From NCBI GenBank assembly GCA_022376515.1, contig WTXI01000045.1, positions 124,001-188,000 of the forward strand: 64,000 nucleotides of DNA, in the 5' to 3' direction. The stretch comes from Lactifluus volemus. Taxonomy: Eukaryota > Basidiomycota > Agaricomycetes > Russulales > Russulaceae. Made by a program: the position numbers and the translations under genes. Below the pieces are notes generated by a model. It was not told the origin of the DNA and ran no database searches. It saw only the letters and a program-made list of their open reading frames with translations. Of this stretch, positions 11,105 through 23,131 are shown one piece after another (position 1 is the first letter of the stretch; every line of letters starts with the position of its first letter).

Positions 11105-12785
11105 TAAGCATAGCACTTACTAGTAAGGTGCGATGAATCATTATATGGGCGCTAATTTGATAGCTAACTTGAATCGCTTGGTCCACAGCGGCACGCTGGC
11201 ATCCACCGTTATGCCTCAGTGGCTCTGTGTTTTCGGGTGTCCCCATCCACCTTCCAGACTTGCGCTTCAAATTGTGCGCCGCTCAAGGTTCACGATTACT
11301 ATAAGTAGTTGTACTTTGTGGTTTTACTATCGCTCTCACGCTTCTCCTTTACTCATTCGTTGTTCATGCATATATATACTCCTAGTCCGCTGTCATATAA
11401 CTGTCTTGGGTTCTCTCGTCTTAGTTTCTGTATGACCCTTCGTTTGTATCTTGGAAAGCCTCTGAACGATTCGAAGCCTTGCGTTGCTAAATTCTAATTT
11501 TTAACTTGATTTAGTTTGTTAGTCTGAATTCCTTTTTGAAATTAGTGAGGACGCATTATTATAATCGCTACCAGGCCCTCCAGTCGCGCGCGCCCACGTG
11601 CGGGGGTTTCTGTATGGCCCGGGGTTGAGCGCATTGTCGGGAATCGAAAGTGGTGCGTAGTAGCCCCGCGGCGAGGATGACGTGTGCGGAAGAACTGTGA
11701 TGGTGAGAGATGGGAGATAATACTGTAGACGATAGCGTTTTCCAGTGGATGAAAACGAAAGATTCTTGGGCGCAGCGGTACGAAAGGAAGTTCAGAGGGG
11801 GGCGTCTCCGTCGCGACGAGGAAGCATTGCGAAGACGTCAATGTGTTTGGTGATTTACCGCATAAGTACAAAAAACTTATCGTTGGGCGGCGTGAGCTGA
11901 ATACAGTAGAGAGATAACCCGGGGGGGGGGTGGTTCGACCCTTTCTCGTCGGTGCCGCCGGTACTACCAAAAGGGTTTTTTTTTTTTTTGCTTCTATTGC
12001 GTTTCGCGAGACGCCAGCGCACATCGTCGGCGTCGGGCGAGCTAGTCATACCAAAGTAGCACCAAAAAAATCGTCATGACCTTTTTCAGGAACAGGAGTT
12101 CTAGACGGGTTCTTTTTCAAGGGTTTCTTCCCCCCCCCGCGGAATAGGTTTCGTATACAGACATATCATAAGTAGGATGGAAAGTTTAATAAAGGACCAT
12201 GCCAGTAGGCGGAGTTCTCGCCGGAGTACCATGACAGACGTTTTTTTGGAGGAGCAAGGCGCCGTGAAGGCCACGCCGCGCCGCGCGACGTTATTAATTA
12301 AAGGGAGTACTGTAGTACTGTATGGTGGGTTTTGTCCGCCCCAGTCGTTGTCGTAGGGATGGGTGTGTCAAGGTTAAATAAAAAAGAGAGGTATGGCCTC
12401 TTCGCTCACTTGGTACTATCCATCTTTTTTCTCACACAACTCATGGTGAAACAGGTCATCCGCGGGAACGCCGGGGTGACCTTTTTTTTTGCTTAAAAGG
12501 GATATGCCTCTCCTTTGCTCGCTTCCCATCTGGGCACGATGAGTTACTTTTAGAGTTGTGGGGAAAGCTTGGGTGTTTGCCATATGACCTAAAATAGGAT
12601 TACATATACGGGGAAACCCTTTTTTTTTTAAGGCTACATTTATATTCCGCAATCCATGTGGCTATGACAAAGACGTAGTGGGATAGTAAAGGCGGCTGGG
12701 GAAGTAAGGAGCGTAGCGACATACTCGACGTTTTCGTGGTTGGGTGGGCGGGTGGGGGAAGTCTATAGTAGGGTTCACAAGTACA
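11105..12785. other. Duplicated 3' spacer of NLR-A
   Basis: No supported gene. The segment recurs after NLR-C (47100-48870) and NLR-D (56918-58649) with scattered indels. It contains G and T homopolymer runs (near 11925, 11980, 12480, 12620) and a short GC-rich palindromic stretch near 12285. Part of it may be the 3' untranslated end of the neighbouring minus-strand LINE1, but I cannot place a poly(A) tail with confidence. Confidence 0.7.
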
Positions 12786-14905
12786 CTAATTACCATTTTC
12801 TGGCGCCTGCTCCGGCAGGGGGATCTGTCCCGGGTCCCAGACTTGCCTCGGGAGCATGCAGGCGCGGATCGATTGGATGAACAGGCTCACAGCCTTTCCT
12901 CCTTGGGCCGTGCTCAGTAGGATGGGGAGTGAGAGGTCACGATCCACCGGCTGGAGGATGACGCGACGGGCGTCATCGTAGGGTGGGCAGGCCGTGATGA
13001 CGTGTTCGGCGGTTTGCATGGGTGCCCTGCAGGAGCAGCTCGTGGGGAGGTCTGGGTGGAATTTGGCCGTGTACGACCCGATGAAGGCATGGCCCGCAAT
13101 GATCCTGACGAGGGTGGAGAAGACCGCCCTCTCGTGTCCCTTTGACCCTTGGATTACTGGCGGGATTTTGCCGTTCGGAGGGCAATGTAAGTTTGAGAGT
13201 GGTGATTGTTGTTCAACCAGTGGTTGGCCCATGTGTCGATTGCTGAGGCTTTGGCTTCGCGACGTTGACAGCTGATGGTGAGCGGTTCACGGTAGTTGGG
13301 CGGGAGCGGGCCCGGGGTGATCGTGTTTGTAAGGTGCTTGGCACGAACGAAGCTGTGTAGCGAGCGGTCTTGTGGTGCCCAGACTACCTGGACTTTGAGG
13401 TTCCTCTTTAAGGAAAGGAGAATGTCAGCCTTCTGTCTGAACGAGAGAGAGAAGGCTTGGCCGGGGTGAGGGCCAGGCTTGGTTATGTTGGAGATGGCAG
13501 TGGAGACTGTGGAGTCAGGGGAGATGAGGACGAGGTGGGCAGTAGGGAGGATAGTAAGGATAAGTGAGATACCGGTGTCAAGGGCTGCGAGCTCGGTGTT
13601 GAGCACCGCAACCATAAGCCCTAGGGGGCGCTCGGAGTGGCGGATTTCTCCGCCGTTGCCATAGGCCACGGCGGCCGCGATACCGATAGGGGTGTTGCCT
13701 TCTCTGTCAGCGTTAGTGAGGGCACCCCGGCAGAAGATCGCCACTGGGGGCCATTTCGGCTTTGAAGGAGGTAACCCAACGTTTTCGGTCTTCTCCGCAG
13801 CGGACTTGGGGGGCCTGGCTGAGTCGGTCATCCCATCCGCGCAGGTTCCACGGCGTGAGGGCATGCGGGCGAAGGCGGGGGCTGTGTGTCAGGACGAGAT
13901 CGGCTAGTTCTGTTAGGCGAGAGCGGGCAGGGCGGTTATGGGCGGGGAGGAATGGGAGTGGGAGGTCTACTTCTGTGGTGCTGCTCCAGTCACTGCCTAG
14001 GCGTTTGAGCAGTTGGCTGCCGCATGGGAGGCGGTATAATCTGAGGGCAGAGTTCTTTATCAGCAGTTTGATACAGATGTCAACGGGATAGATGGCCATG
14101 AGTTGGTGTAATGGCTCACGTACCAGATATGATGCGAATGGCCTCATTTTGAGCTGTTTGACGTTGTTTGACAAGGCCTAGTTGGCCCTTGTACCAGAGC
14201 CGCACACCGTAAGTCAGTACCGGGAGGCATATGGCCAGGCGCCACCTGGCAAAGTCGAGAACTCTGACTGAGTTTCTAAGGAGTTGGAGTGACTTGAGAG
14301 TGGACTTGACACGGTTGACAACAATGGAAATGTGTTGCTTCCACTGGAGTTTGAAATCGATGTGGAAGCCTACTAGATAGCGGACGCAGTTAGTGACATG
14401 AATTCTATAATAGGAGAGTCGGGCGTACAGCCAGTGAGCGGGGACGGGCGAAATGAATGAGCTCGGTTTTTCGGGCTCGATACCAAGTCCCGATCGCATG
14501 AGCCATTCTTCGCACTCGGTTGTAGGGCCTGTAGGGCCGAGCGGAGGCGGTGGCTGACGGAGTCGTATGATGCGCCACACGCAAAGATAAGGCCATCGTC
14601 CACATACATGGAGAGGCTCGAGTTGTTCCACTGGTGCATTTTGAGAAGGAGGGGGTAAGTGTAGATGATGGAGAGGACTGGAGAGATAGGGGAGCCTTGC
14701 GGGGCGCCAACAATGATGGAGATGAGGTCGGAGACGAAGCCGTTGAAGCGGAGTTTGACAGAGCGAACGACTTGAGCCATGAGGTCAGTTCGAGGGAGAA
14801 GCCTGGTGACTGGAAGACATGGATAAGTCGGTTGTGGTTAATGTTGTCAAAGAGGAGGGCTACACAGACTAGCCTGAGGTTGTTGCCCCGCTGGGAACGC
14901 CTCAC
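12786..14905 (-). mobile_element. LINE1-A: 5'-truncated Tad1-like LINE fragment
   Basis: On the minus strand the order is RT palm (FDNINHNRLIHVF, then GAPQGSPISPVLS, then YVDDGLIFA near 14580-14620), thumb (LDFARWRLAICLPVLTYG, about 14190-14260), an RNase H-like region (TELAALDTGISLI and VVWAPQDRSLHS, about 13370-13600), and a C-terminal C-x-C-x8-H-x4-C motif (CSCRAPMQTAEHVITAC, about 12995-13045). Endonuclease and ORF1 are absent, the usual 5' truncation. The frame breaks several times (around 14400, 14150, 13800, 13200), so it is a relic. The 5' junction near 14905 is conserved in the other two copies. Confidence 0.88.
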
Positions 14906-16193
14906 GTGGTAAGTTATTTTGGTAACCCCTTGGTAAGCCGGGTCGGGCCTGTCCCTGCCCATTTGCCGTGCTATCTCACCCATCCCAGTGCTGATAGGCC
15001 ATTTCGATGATGCTTCCATTCGTTATCTCCTCTGTGTGCCAGACTCGGAGTCTACGCTAGGCTATAGACATATGTCCCCAACAGGAGATGATGTCAAGAA
15101 CGATATCCTGGGTGCGATGTCCTACTAGTGTGTGGTTCACCTCAACGCCATTTCTTCTTTCATGCTTTCTCTTCTAGATGCGGACAATGCTCGCTTTGGC
15201 GTGCTCTGGGTACAGGAGTAGAGGTACTGTATGTGCTCTTAAGTGTGGTGCGTTCCGCTTTTTCCTTCCATGTTATTAGTATTGACTAGTTGCGCTGGGC
15301 CCACGTAGGTGTATTAGTGATACTAGGATGTGAGAATCGCGTTGCGGGACATTTTAGACAATAGAAGGATGCAGGAGCTCAGACCTGAAACGAAATTGCG
15401 ATCCTTTCTCATTCTTTCGGACCTCCGGGTGTTCAACGATGGTTTTGATTTCGAAAATTCACCATTACCTCGGCTGATGTCCTGCACACCATCCTCGACT
15501 TCCAGTCACGCGTACTTTTGTCCATGCTTCTTCCATGGGTGAATCCCGCTACCCATGTAACCGTAATAGCATTGACCTCCGAGTATCTCTTGTCCAGACA
15601 CACGTACGCAGTTCCTTCGATCCCGGGACAGGTCATCTCTCATGTGCCGAGGACGTACGGGAAGAGGTGAGCAGACCAAATGAGTAGAGTACTGAAAGTG
15701 ATGTGATAAGGAAGGATTTTAGTCCTGTTATCGGTGATGTGCGCGTTTCAGAGAGCATATATATTCGCGACACATGCTCCTTAAAAAGAGCCTTGCATCG
15801 CAAGTGGTGCCTGGTATCTATGGGTGGGCAAATTAAAAGGATATTTTGTTTCTATGGTAGCACTGTGGATCATGGAGCAGGGTGACCCCAGCTAGAAACG
15901 ATGTCGATAGCCAGTTATCGGAGAAAAATGTGTTAATGTAACGTCGGGCAGAGGCTACCAGTGACTCAGCTCGACTTCAAGCTTCAAATTGATCTATCAT
16001 ACCCGGACCTCTGAGTGATTTGATATGTTCGAGCGTCTATTGTCAAGGTCACATCGCCCTTTGACGCTGTGTCAATGAGGCGACACGAGGCGGCCCATGC
16101 GCCCATCTACCATAATTTGAACTCCTTCACCACTGGCAGTCTTGCTTTCCTATCATTCCTGAATACATCAACCCTCTTGCCTACACGATTTTG
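14906..16193. other. Duplicated 5' spacer upstream of NLR-B
   Basis: No supported gene. Closely similar sequence precedes NLR-D (50966-52232), and more distantly similar sequence precedes NLR-C (41233-42406) and NLR-E (61006-62152). The NLR promoter must lie in its right part; I see no convincing TATA box at a fixed distance from the ATG. Short ORFs here are conserved only as far as the whole duplicated DNA is. Confidence 0.65.
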
Positions 16194-19100
16194 ATGGCAT
16201 CTACTTCAACCTTACCTTCCAACTTACCCACTATCATCGACGCTGCCTTAGACGAGTACACTAAGCAGACAGGGATAAATCTCACCGAGCACCCATCCTC
16301 TCACAAAATCCATCAATCCGATTCCCCAGATGATATCCTAGCACTTTTCCAAGAGCGGGAGAAGGACTTTAAGGAATATCGAGATGGAAATCGCAAGCTG
16401 ATAAATTGCCTCAAACCAGTCGTGCAGGTCTTGGATGCGTTTTCTGGTGTCCTTGGCGGGGCGATTGGCATTGTGAGCCTCATGGACTTCATTTCCCCCA
16501 CGTTATTGTTTATTCATGACTTTTCCAGTCACATCCACCAGCAAGAGCAATCTTTGTTGGAATTGATGTTCTCCTCGTAGTACGCCCCCTCCATCACCGC
16601 TTCCGGTCTGATCTTTCTGACATCTCACTTTGTCAGACTGCTATTGGTGTTAGTTCGAGCTATGACGCACTAGAAGATCTATTTCAATGCGTTCAGAATT
16701 TTCTTCAACGCCTACATGTTTATACCCAGATCCCTCCCACCCCCGCGATGACAAATATACTCGTGAAGATTATGGTTCAAGTACTCTCAGTTCTTGGCTT
16801 GGCAACAAAGCAAATCAAGCAGGGACGTTTCAGTGCGTAGCCCCTTCCTCAATATACCTCACCTGTAGTTGAACATGCAACAGAGAAATTCGCGAAGAAG
16901 TTACTGGGAGAGACCGAGATTGAAGCTGTGTTACACAGGCTGGACCGTCTTACCGACGAGGAGGCTCGGATGACCATTGCCCAGACGTTAGAGATCGTCC
17001 ATGGTCTTATGGGGAATCTGAAGGTGGTCATGGACGGTGCGTGATCCTTCTTGACTCGTTACAAGAATTGAACAGGACTATTTTCGTAGATGGCAAGGCA
17101 TCGATGAGCGATATACAGAATGCTCTTGGTATGTTCTTTGTGTGCCCGGATCTACTATCTTGGTCTTCGAGGTTGACACTAAATTGAAGGTGACAAATTA
17201 CAAAAGGATGTGAGGAACTGGCTCTCTCCCCCAAACCATTCGACAAACCACGACATCGCACGTCGAGCTCACCAGAGAGGGACGGCGACTTGGTTCTTGA
17301 AGGGGAGTATTATTTCGGAGTGGAAAGAAAGGGGATCCTTGCTATGGATACATGGAAAACGTATAGTTTCCTCAACACTGCGCGTTCAGAGTTCTAACCA
17401 CATTTTGGTCTATCAGCTGGGTCCGGTAAAAGTATACTCTTGTACGTCTTGATGAATTGTGTTTCACATTGATCTGCAGCCACTGAGTTGCCGACCAGAT
17501 CCGAAATTATCGAAGACGTCGCAGGCTTGCGCGCAGCTGGGATGGCATCCATGGCATATTATTATTTCGATTTCAGAGATGCCAAGAAGCAGAATCGCCA
17601 GGGCCTACTTTCCTCTCTCCTCACCCAGCTCTCCGTCCAGTCAAATCTATTTTATGACGTAGTCTCCCGGCTGTATGCGGCACACGACAGTGGCATTCAA
17701 GATCCTACCGATCATACACTCATGCAGAGTTTAAAGGAAATGCTGGAACTCTCCAGACATGGACCGATATACATCATAATAGACGCTTTGGACGAATGTC
17801 CGGATGTCTCTGGTGCACCAACGTCACGCGAAGAAGTGCTCGAACTTGTGGAGGAGCTCGTCAATCTGAAACTTCCGAATGTTCGCATTTGTGTTACTAG
17901 TCGGCCCGAAATCGGCATCCGAGCCGTCCTCGAGCCCTTGACAACACTTCGAGTGTCTCTTCACGAGGAAAGTGGACAGAAACAAGACATCATGGATTAC
18001 GTAACGAACTTCGTAAAGTCGGACCGAAAGATGCGGAGCTGGAGAGAGCAGGATAAGCAACTGGTCATCGATTTCCTTTCAGAAAAGGCAGACGGGATGT
18101 AAGTCACCACATTCTTCGTGCGCCACTTGCGGTTACTTATTGGATCATGCAGGTTTCGATGGGTGTATTGCCAATTGGAATCCTTGCGTCGCAATCTACC
18201 TCCGAGTATCCAAAGTGCCCTCCACGGTTGCCCAAGACTTTGGACGAAACATACAAACACGCATTACTTTCCATTGAGGAGGAGAAACGTGAATATGCTC
18301 AACGTCTCTTCAAGTGCCTCACTGTATCAATCCGCCCCTTGCATGTCGCCGAACTCGCCGACGTTCTTGCCATACGGTTCGAGCCTGGTTCGCTTCCGGA
18401 GTATGACGTAGGATGGCGCCTAAGCGATGCAGAGGAAGCCGTTCTCTCTGTTGGCTCGAGCTTGATATCGGTGGTCAATGTCGATGGCTCCAAAGTCGTA
18501 CAGTTCTCCCACTTCTCGGTTCAGGAGTACTTGACCTCCGATCACCTTGGGGACGGCCTTTCCGGTTATCGCATTCTTCCCGGTCCTGCACATACCATTC
18601 TCGCAAAGGCATGCCTCAGCATCCTGCTCAAGCTCGACGACCGCATTGACAAAGCGACAATCGAGAATTCGCCATTGGCAGACTATGCTGCTCGGCATTG
18701 GGTCGAACATGCTCGATTTGATGATGTGTCATCATCGATACAAGATGAAATGCAGCACCTGTTTGACCCTGAGAAATCCCATTTTTCGGCATGGGTGTGG
18801 GTTTTCAATATAGACCGTCCTTGGAGACAACACATGTCGACGATTCATCCGACTCCTCCAGACGCAACACCGCTATACTATGCGGTATTATGTGGACTCC
18901 ATGACATTTCTCAGCACCTTCTCCTTACTCATCAGTTGGATGTAAATACGAGGGGCGATTGTCGGATGAGTCCACTGCACGCCGCGCTAATGACAAGAAA
19001 TATGAAGCTCGCGGGGTTGCTGCTACAGCATGGTGCTGAAGTAGATGTCCGAGATGAGAGTGGCCTTACTCCTTTGCACCGGGCATCAAAAGGGGGGAAC

Positions 19101-20792
19101 ATCGACATCGCACGGTTCCTTCTGGAGAATAATGCTGATGTCAACGCACAGGATGAGACAGGCATCATTCCACTCCACTGGGCGTCAAGGGCGGGACAAC
19201 TAGAAATTTGCAGTTTGCTGCTCCAGCACGGCGCAATTGCGGACTGTTGTAATGAAGAGAGCAGGACCCCTCTGCACTGTGCAGCAGTCGCAGGACATCT
19301 GGACGTTGCTCTATTATTGCTAAATCGGGACGTGGACATGGGCGCACAGGACAAGAATGGTTGGACTCCACTACACTTTGTGTCAACCCATGGGCACATT
19401 GAGGTCGTCAAGTTGCTCATCCAGCGCGGTGCAGCTGTCGATATCCGGGATCATAATGGGCGAACTCCCTTGAACAGCGCCTCAAGGAGTGGACACCTCG
19501 ATATCGTACGGCTCTTAATCGAGAATGGCGCGAATATGTCTTCCAGAGACAACGGGGGCTGGACTCCGTTTCACACAGCATCACTACGCGGGCACCTTCA
19601 TGTTGTCGAGTTCCTACTTCGTTGTGATGTCAGTCATGACGTCGACGTTCAGAATGCGAGCGGAGAGACCGCATTGATCCTAGCATCCTCCAGAGGGAAA
19701 ATTGACGTTGTGCGCTTCTTAATCGATCAAGGTGCGGACTTGACTTCCCGGACCAAGAAATCCTGGGTCGCATTACACCTTGCAACTTGGCATGGACATC
19801 TTGACGTCATGCAGATTTTGCTAGACTGCGGTGCAGATGTGAACGTTCAGACGGCTGTCCTTTCGACTCCGCTGCATCTGGCTTCGTCGATCGGGAACAT
19901 TCACGTGGCAGAATTGCTAGTTGAACGTGGGGCACTTGTCGATTCTTGTAATGATCAACAGAAGACACCACTTGACCGGGCAGCTGGAAATGGGCAAGTC
20001 AAGGTCGTACACTTCCTACTCGAGTCAGGAGCGAATGTACACGCGGTGGATGAAGCCGGCAGGACCCCGTTACACACGGCATCCAGGAGGGGTCATCTCA
20101 AGATTGTCAAGTTGTTGCTCAGTCGAGGTGCGGATATCGACTCACGGACTCGCGCCAATGATACTGCCGCAGATGTGGCATCGAAGAATAAAATGATCAA
20201 GGTTGCAAACTTCCTGGGCGAGTACAAAAGAGACGAAAGTGTTCGGAACGAGATATCTTCAGCTACATTGGATATGATGCTACACGGCACTCGTGAAGAG
20301 GACACCACGGAACAAACTTCACTCGGGCTACACGCTGCGGCCGAAGAGGGTAAACTTGGCACTCTGCGGTCGCTTCTTGAACGAGGGGCAGATGTCAATG
20401 CACGAAATGCACGAAATAGAACTCCACTATGCCTGGCATCAGAAAATGGGCATTTCGATATTGTGCACTTACTGATTGAGCGCGGCGCGGAGGTGGATTC
20501 ACGGGACAATTCTGGGTGGACCCCGTTACACAGGGCATCGAGATTTGGGCACACTGATGTGGCGCTAATGTTGATTGACCACGGTGCGGATGTGAACGCC
20601 AGGGACCAAGATAATTGGGCTCCCATTCATATCTCAGCAGACTATGGACATGTCAGCGTTGTAGAATTGCTGCTTGTACGAGGCGCGAACCCGCATTGTC
20701 TCACCGTGGACGGTCGATCCGCGTTACAACTGGTGTTAGGAAGAGGACACCGGGACATCGCACACCTACTCAGAGAGCGAGGTTCAAAGTAG
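16194..20792 (+). pseudogene. NLR-B: Goodbye-NACHT-ankyrin gene, one frameshift in exon 9
   Basis: Exons: 16194-16472, 16529-16576, 16637-16832, 16869-17036, 17090-17128, 17190-17360, 17417-17441, 17499-18098, 18153-20792. Splicing gives a continuous frame up to a single-base deletion near 18224 (ccacgg where A and D have ccaccgg); restoring its length would give about 1,388 codons. Residues 1-245 are the fungal STAND Goodbye domain (GNRKLINCLKPVVQVL, RAIFVGIDVLL, GVSSSYDAL, KQIKQGRF, KKLLGETEIEAVL), Walker A is near 300, Walker B DALDECP near 400, and about 18 ankyrin repeats run from about 745 to the end. The start is the first ATG in frame. A signalling STAND receptor, probably cytosolic, is the expected role. 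The lesion sits by a short C run, so an assembly error is possible. Confidence 0.9.
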
Positions 20793-21056
20793 GCATAGCA
20801 CTTACTAGTAAGGTGCGATGAATCACTGTATGGGCGCTGATTTGAGGGCTAACTTGAATCGCTTGGTCCACAGCGGCACAGTCACCGTGATGCCTCAGCG
20901 ACTCCGAGGCTCGCATTTCAGCTATCCCCATCCACCTTCCAGACTTGTGCCCCAAAATGTGTGCCGCTCGCGCTTCTCCTTCTGCAAGTCTCAAGGCTCA
21001 CATTTACTATACTTTCCACCTAGCATTGCTTAGTTTACATTGTGGTTTGGCTATCT
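20793..21056. other. NLR-B 3' flank up to the LINE2 insertion
   Basis: This matches the start of the spacers after NLR-A, C and D, and stops at gtggtttggctatc, where the poly(T) (the poly(A) of minus-strand LINE2) begins. The remainder of the expected spacer is not found to the right of the transposon nest. Confidence 0.75.
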
Positions 21057-21238
21057 TTTTTTTTTTTTTTTTGAATTGGGGTTTAGAGTCCCCGTGTGTA
21101 TTGCGACAAGACTAAGTTACTCTGTACAGGATATCAATCAAAAGATACTAGTAAGGAAACTAAGAAGGAAGAGAAGACAGAAGGTGGAGGATAAGAAGGG
21201 GAAAATAAGAGGAAAAGCATGGCCGGGGCCGGAATCAT

Positions 21239-21805
21239 TCAAGGGGGATCAGGTCTAGGAGGGAGGGGGCGGAGGCCCTGTTGGGTGAGAAAGAGGAATT
21301 GTGCGACACGTTGGCCCCCGTCTTTGGTGGAGAAGAGGTATTGGGGGGAGAAGCCAGTGATCGTGGCGTCGCGATGTTCACAGAAAAGGCGGCAATCCCA
21401 CAGGACGTGGGCGATGGAGTACCAATGGATAGGAGGCAGTGAAGGCAGGCCAGAATGTAACGGGGAGAGGAGAGGGGTGAAGGGAACATCATTGCAAGGG
21501 CAGTAGGTGTTGTCTCCAGCGAGCGGCCAGAACTGGTCGCTGTAGTCGGCGAAGAAGGCGTGTTGGCTGAGTAATTGTAGGCCCGACGTGAAGAGGTGTC
21601 GATTTTTGTGAGACAAGAGGCCTTGGACGAAGGGAGGTGGATGGTTAGAGGGGGTAGGGGGGCAGGCTCTCCAGGCTTTGTGACCCGGTGTACGAGGGAG
21701 GTCTCCGGAGGCGAGATCAGCAGCCCAAAGGTGATAGGTGAGGTTAGAAGGAGGGACTGGAGGATCAACCACGAGGGCCGGTTGCACCTCCTCCAAAAGG
21801 CGGGC
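21239..21805 (-). pseudogene. LINE2 ORF2 C-terminal part
   Basis: After the solo LTR the ORF2 frame resumes and ends at 21239. It contains YCPCNDVPF, then WYSIAHVLWDCRLFCEHRDA, the spaced C-x-C and H-x4-C typical of the carboxyl end of Tad1-type LINE ORF2 proteins. The preceding part (HHLWAADL, GLLSHKNRHLF) would be downstream of RNase H. The continuous frame is separated from the rest of ORF2 only by the LTR. Confidence 0.75.
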
Positions 21806-21810
21806 GAGCT

Positions 21811-22290
21811 TGTCACGGTCAGGTCACCGTGGCGTGGTTTCGATTCTGAGTCGTGCTGACTAAGCGGAACGACGAAGCGGCCGCAGGGACTAAGGCGCGA
21901 AGGTCTAGTCAAAGAGTAGAAGACTTGGCTGTGGCGTGATCCACACAAGTCTTCAGAGGCTTCACTCAAAGAGGAAGCAGTCTTTCAGAGGGGAAGGGGA
22001 AGGGAAGGCTGAACAGCCACTTGTATTGCTCGCTGTATCGACTACCTGAGTTCTACAGGAGAATGAGCTTAAGGCCCGTCTCAGAGGTACAAGGGATATA
22101 TATACTGGAACATCGGATCGTACTAGAATGTTCAGGGATATACCTGTAAATGTATGGAAACGTATAGAACAGACCGGAACGTCACGGAACTTAACAGAAG
22201 GTGGGAGAATCGTCCAACGTATCAATGAGTAAGTGAGGAAAATGATGAGCTAAGGTCACCTGTGACCGTCACGTCACATTTACCGTGACA
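21811..22290. repeat. Solo LTR (480 bases, TSD GAGCT) in LINE2
   Basis: The ends are TGTCACGGT and ACCGTGACA, an inverted pair in TG...CA form, flanked by GAGCT at 21806-21810 and 22291-22295. A TATA-like tract (gggatatatatactgg) is near 22090. No internal retrotransposon region is present, so it is a recombination remnant. The orientation is not resolved. Confidence 0.9.
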
Positions 22291-22295
22291 GAGCT

Positions 22296-23131
22296 CCTCC
22301 CTCCCACGGAGGCAAGACCAAGATTCCTTGAAGAGCCGTAGCTCCACTGAGCGCTCGGGAGAAGGGTCAAGAAAAGAGAAAAGGGAAGAGGTGAAATAGG
22401 AGGCAAAAGAAAGGAAAGGGGACTTAGTAGAGAGGTCTGTAAGGTAAGGCAAAACGAGCCGGTTAGGCAAGAGAATGAGAAGTGAGCCCCCGAAGGGAGC
22501 GTGAGGAAAAAATTGAGACCCTGCGAAAGGGCCTTAAGGAGTGACCATCTCCAGTCCGTGTCCACCGACACCCCCGACTGCACCAGCATCTCCCCACTGT
22601 AAAGTAAGAAGGCGTGTCCATAAGTATGGGGGGTAGGGAGGGGGAGAGTATGAATGAAGAGCAAGTGTATTAGGGGAGGGGGCTTAGAAATAATACCGCG
22701 GGTGGCGGCGTGAGTCTCAGAAGTAAGTTTAGTAGAGGGGAGAGAAGTGTAACCCGGGTTGAACCAGGCGTCACGGTAAGGAGGGGAGGGGAAAGTGAAG
22801 GGGAACGCGCTGGGGTTTCGAGACTCGACCAGGCGACGAAGATTAGAGAAGGGTAAGAAGGAGGGGTGCCAACGTGCAACGGGGTTACGTAGGAAAATAG
22901 TAAGGAGGGGGGAAGAGGGCGGAAGGGCACCCAGGCGAGTAATGTACTGAGACCGGAGTTTAAGGAGCGTATATCGTATAGGGGGTGTACCAAGTAGGTG
23001 GTGTAGAGGTCCGATGGGAGTGGTACGGAAAGCCCCACTGAGGCGGTGGCAGGCCTGGTTCTGTGCCACCTGAAGGGGTTGAACCAGGCCCTTCTGTCGA
23101 ACGTCAGTGAACCAAATGGAGGAGCCATAGG
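22296..23131 (-). pseudogene. LINE2 ORF2 thumb and RNase H-like region
   Basis: Starting just right of the H1 target duplication, the minus-strand frame reads SSIWFTDVRQKGLVQPLQ and continues the LPVLTYG that ends the segment at 25574, so the two pieces are one thumb domain split by H1. It runs through LLGTPPIRYTLLKLRS to a Ser/Leu-rich region with GVSVDTDW, probably the degraded start of RNase H. It ends at the solo LTR. Confidence 0.8.

Noticed and set aside
11542..12049. Minus-strand ORF of about 160 aa in the NLR 3' spacer, also seen near 47.9 and 57.7 kb
   Set aside because: It is carried by the segmental duplication, disrupted differently in each unit, and depends on homopolymer lengths.
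13479..13907. Plus-strand ORFs over the LINE1 copies
   Set aside because: They are antisense to the RNase H-like and thumb coding regions.
15330..15542. A 70-aa ORF conserved before NLR-B and NLR-D
   Set aside because: Conservation equals that of the whole duplicated spacer, and no protein features are visible.
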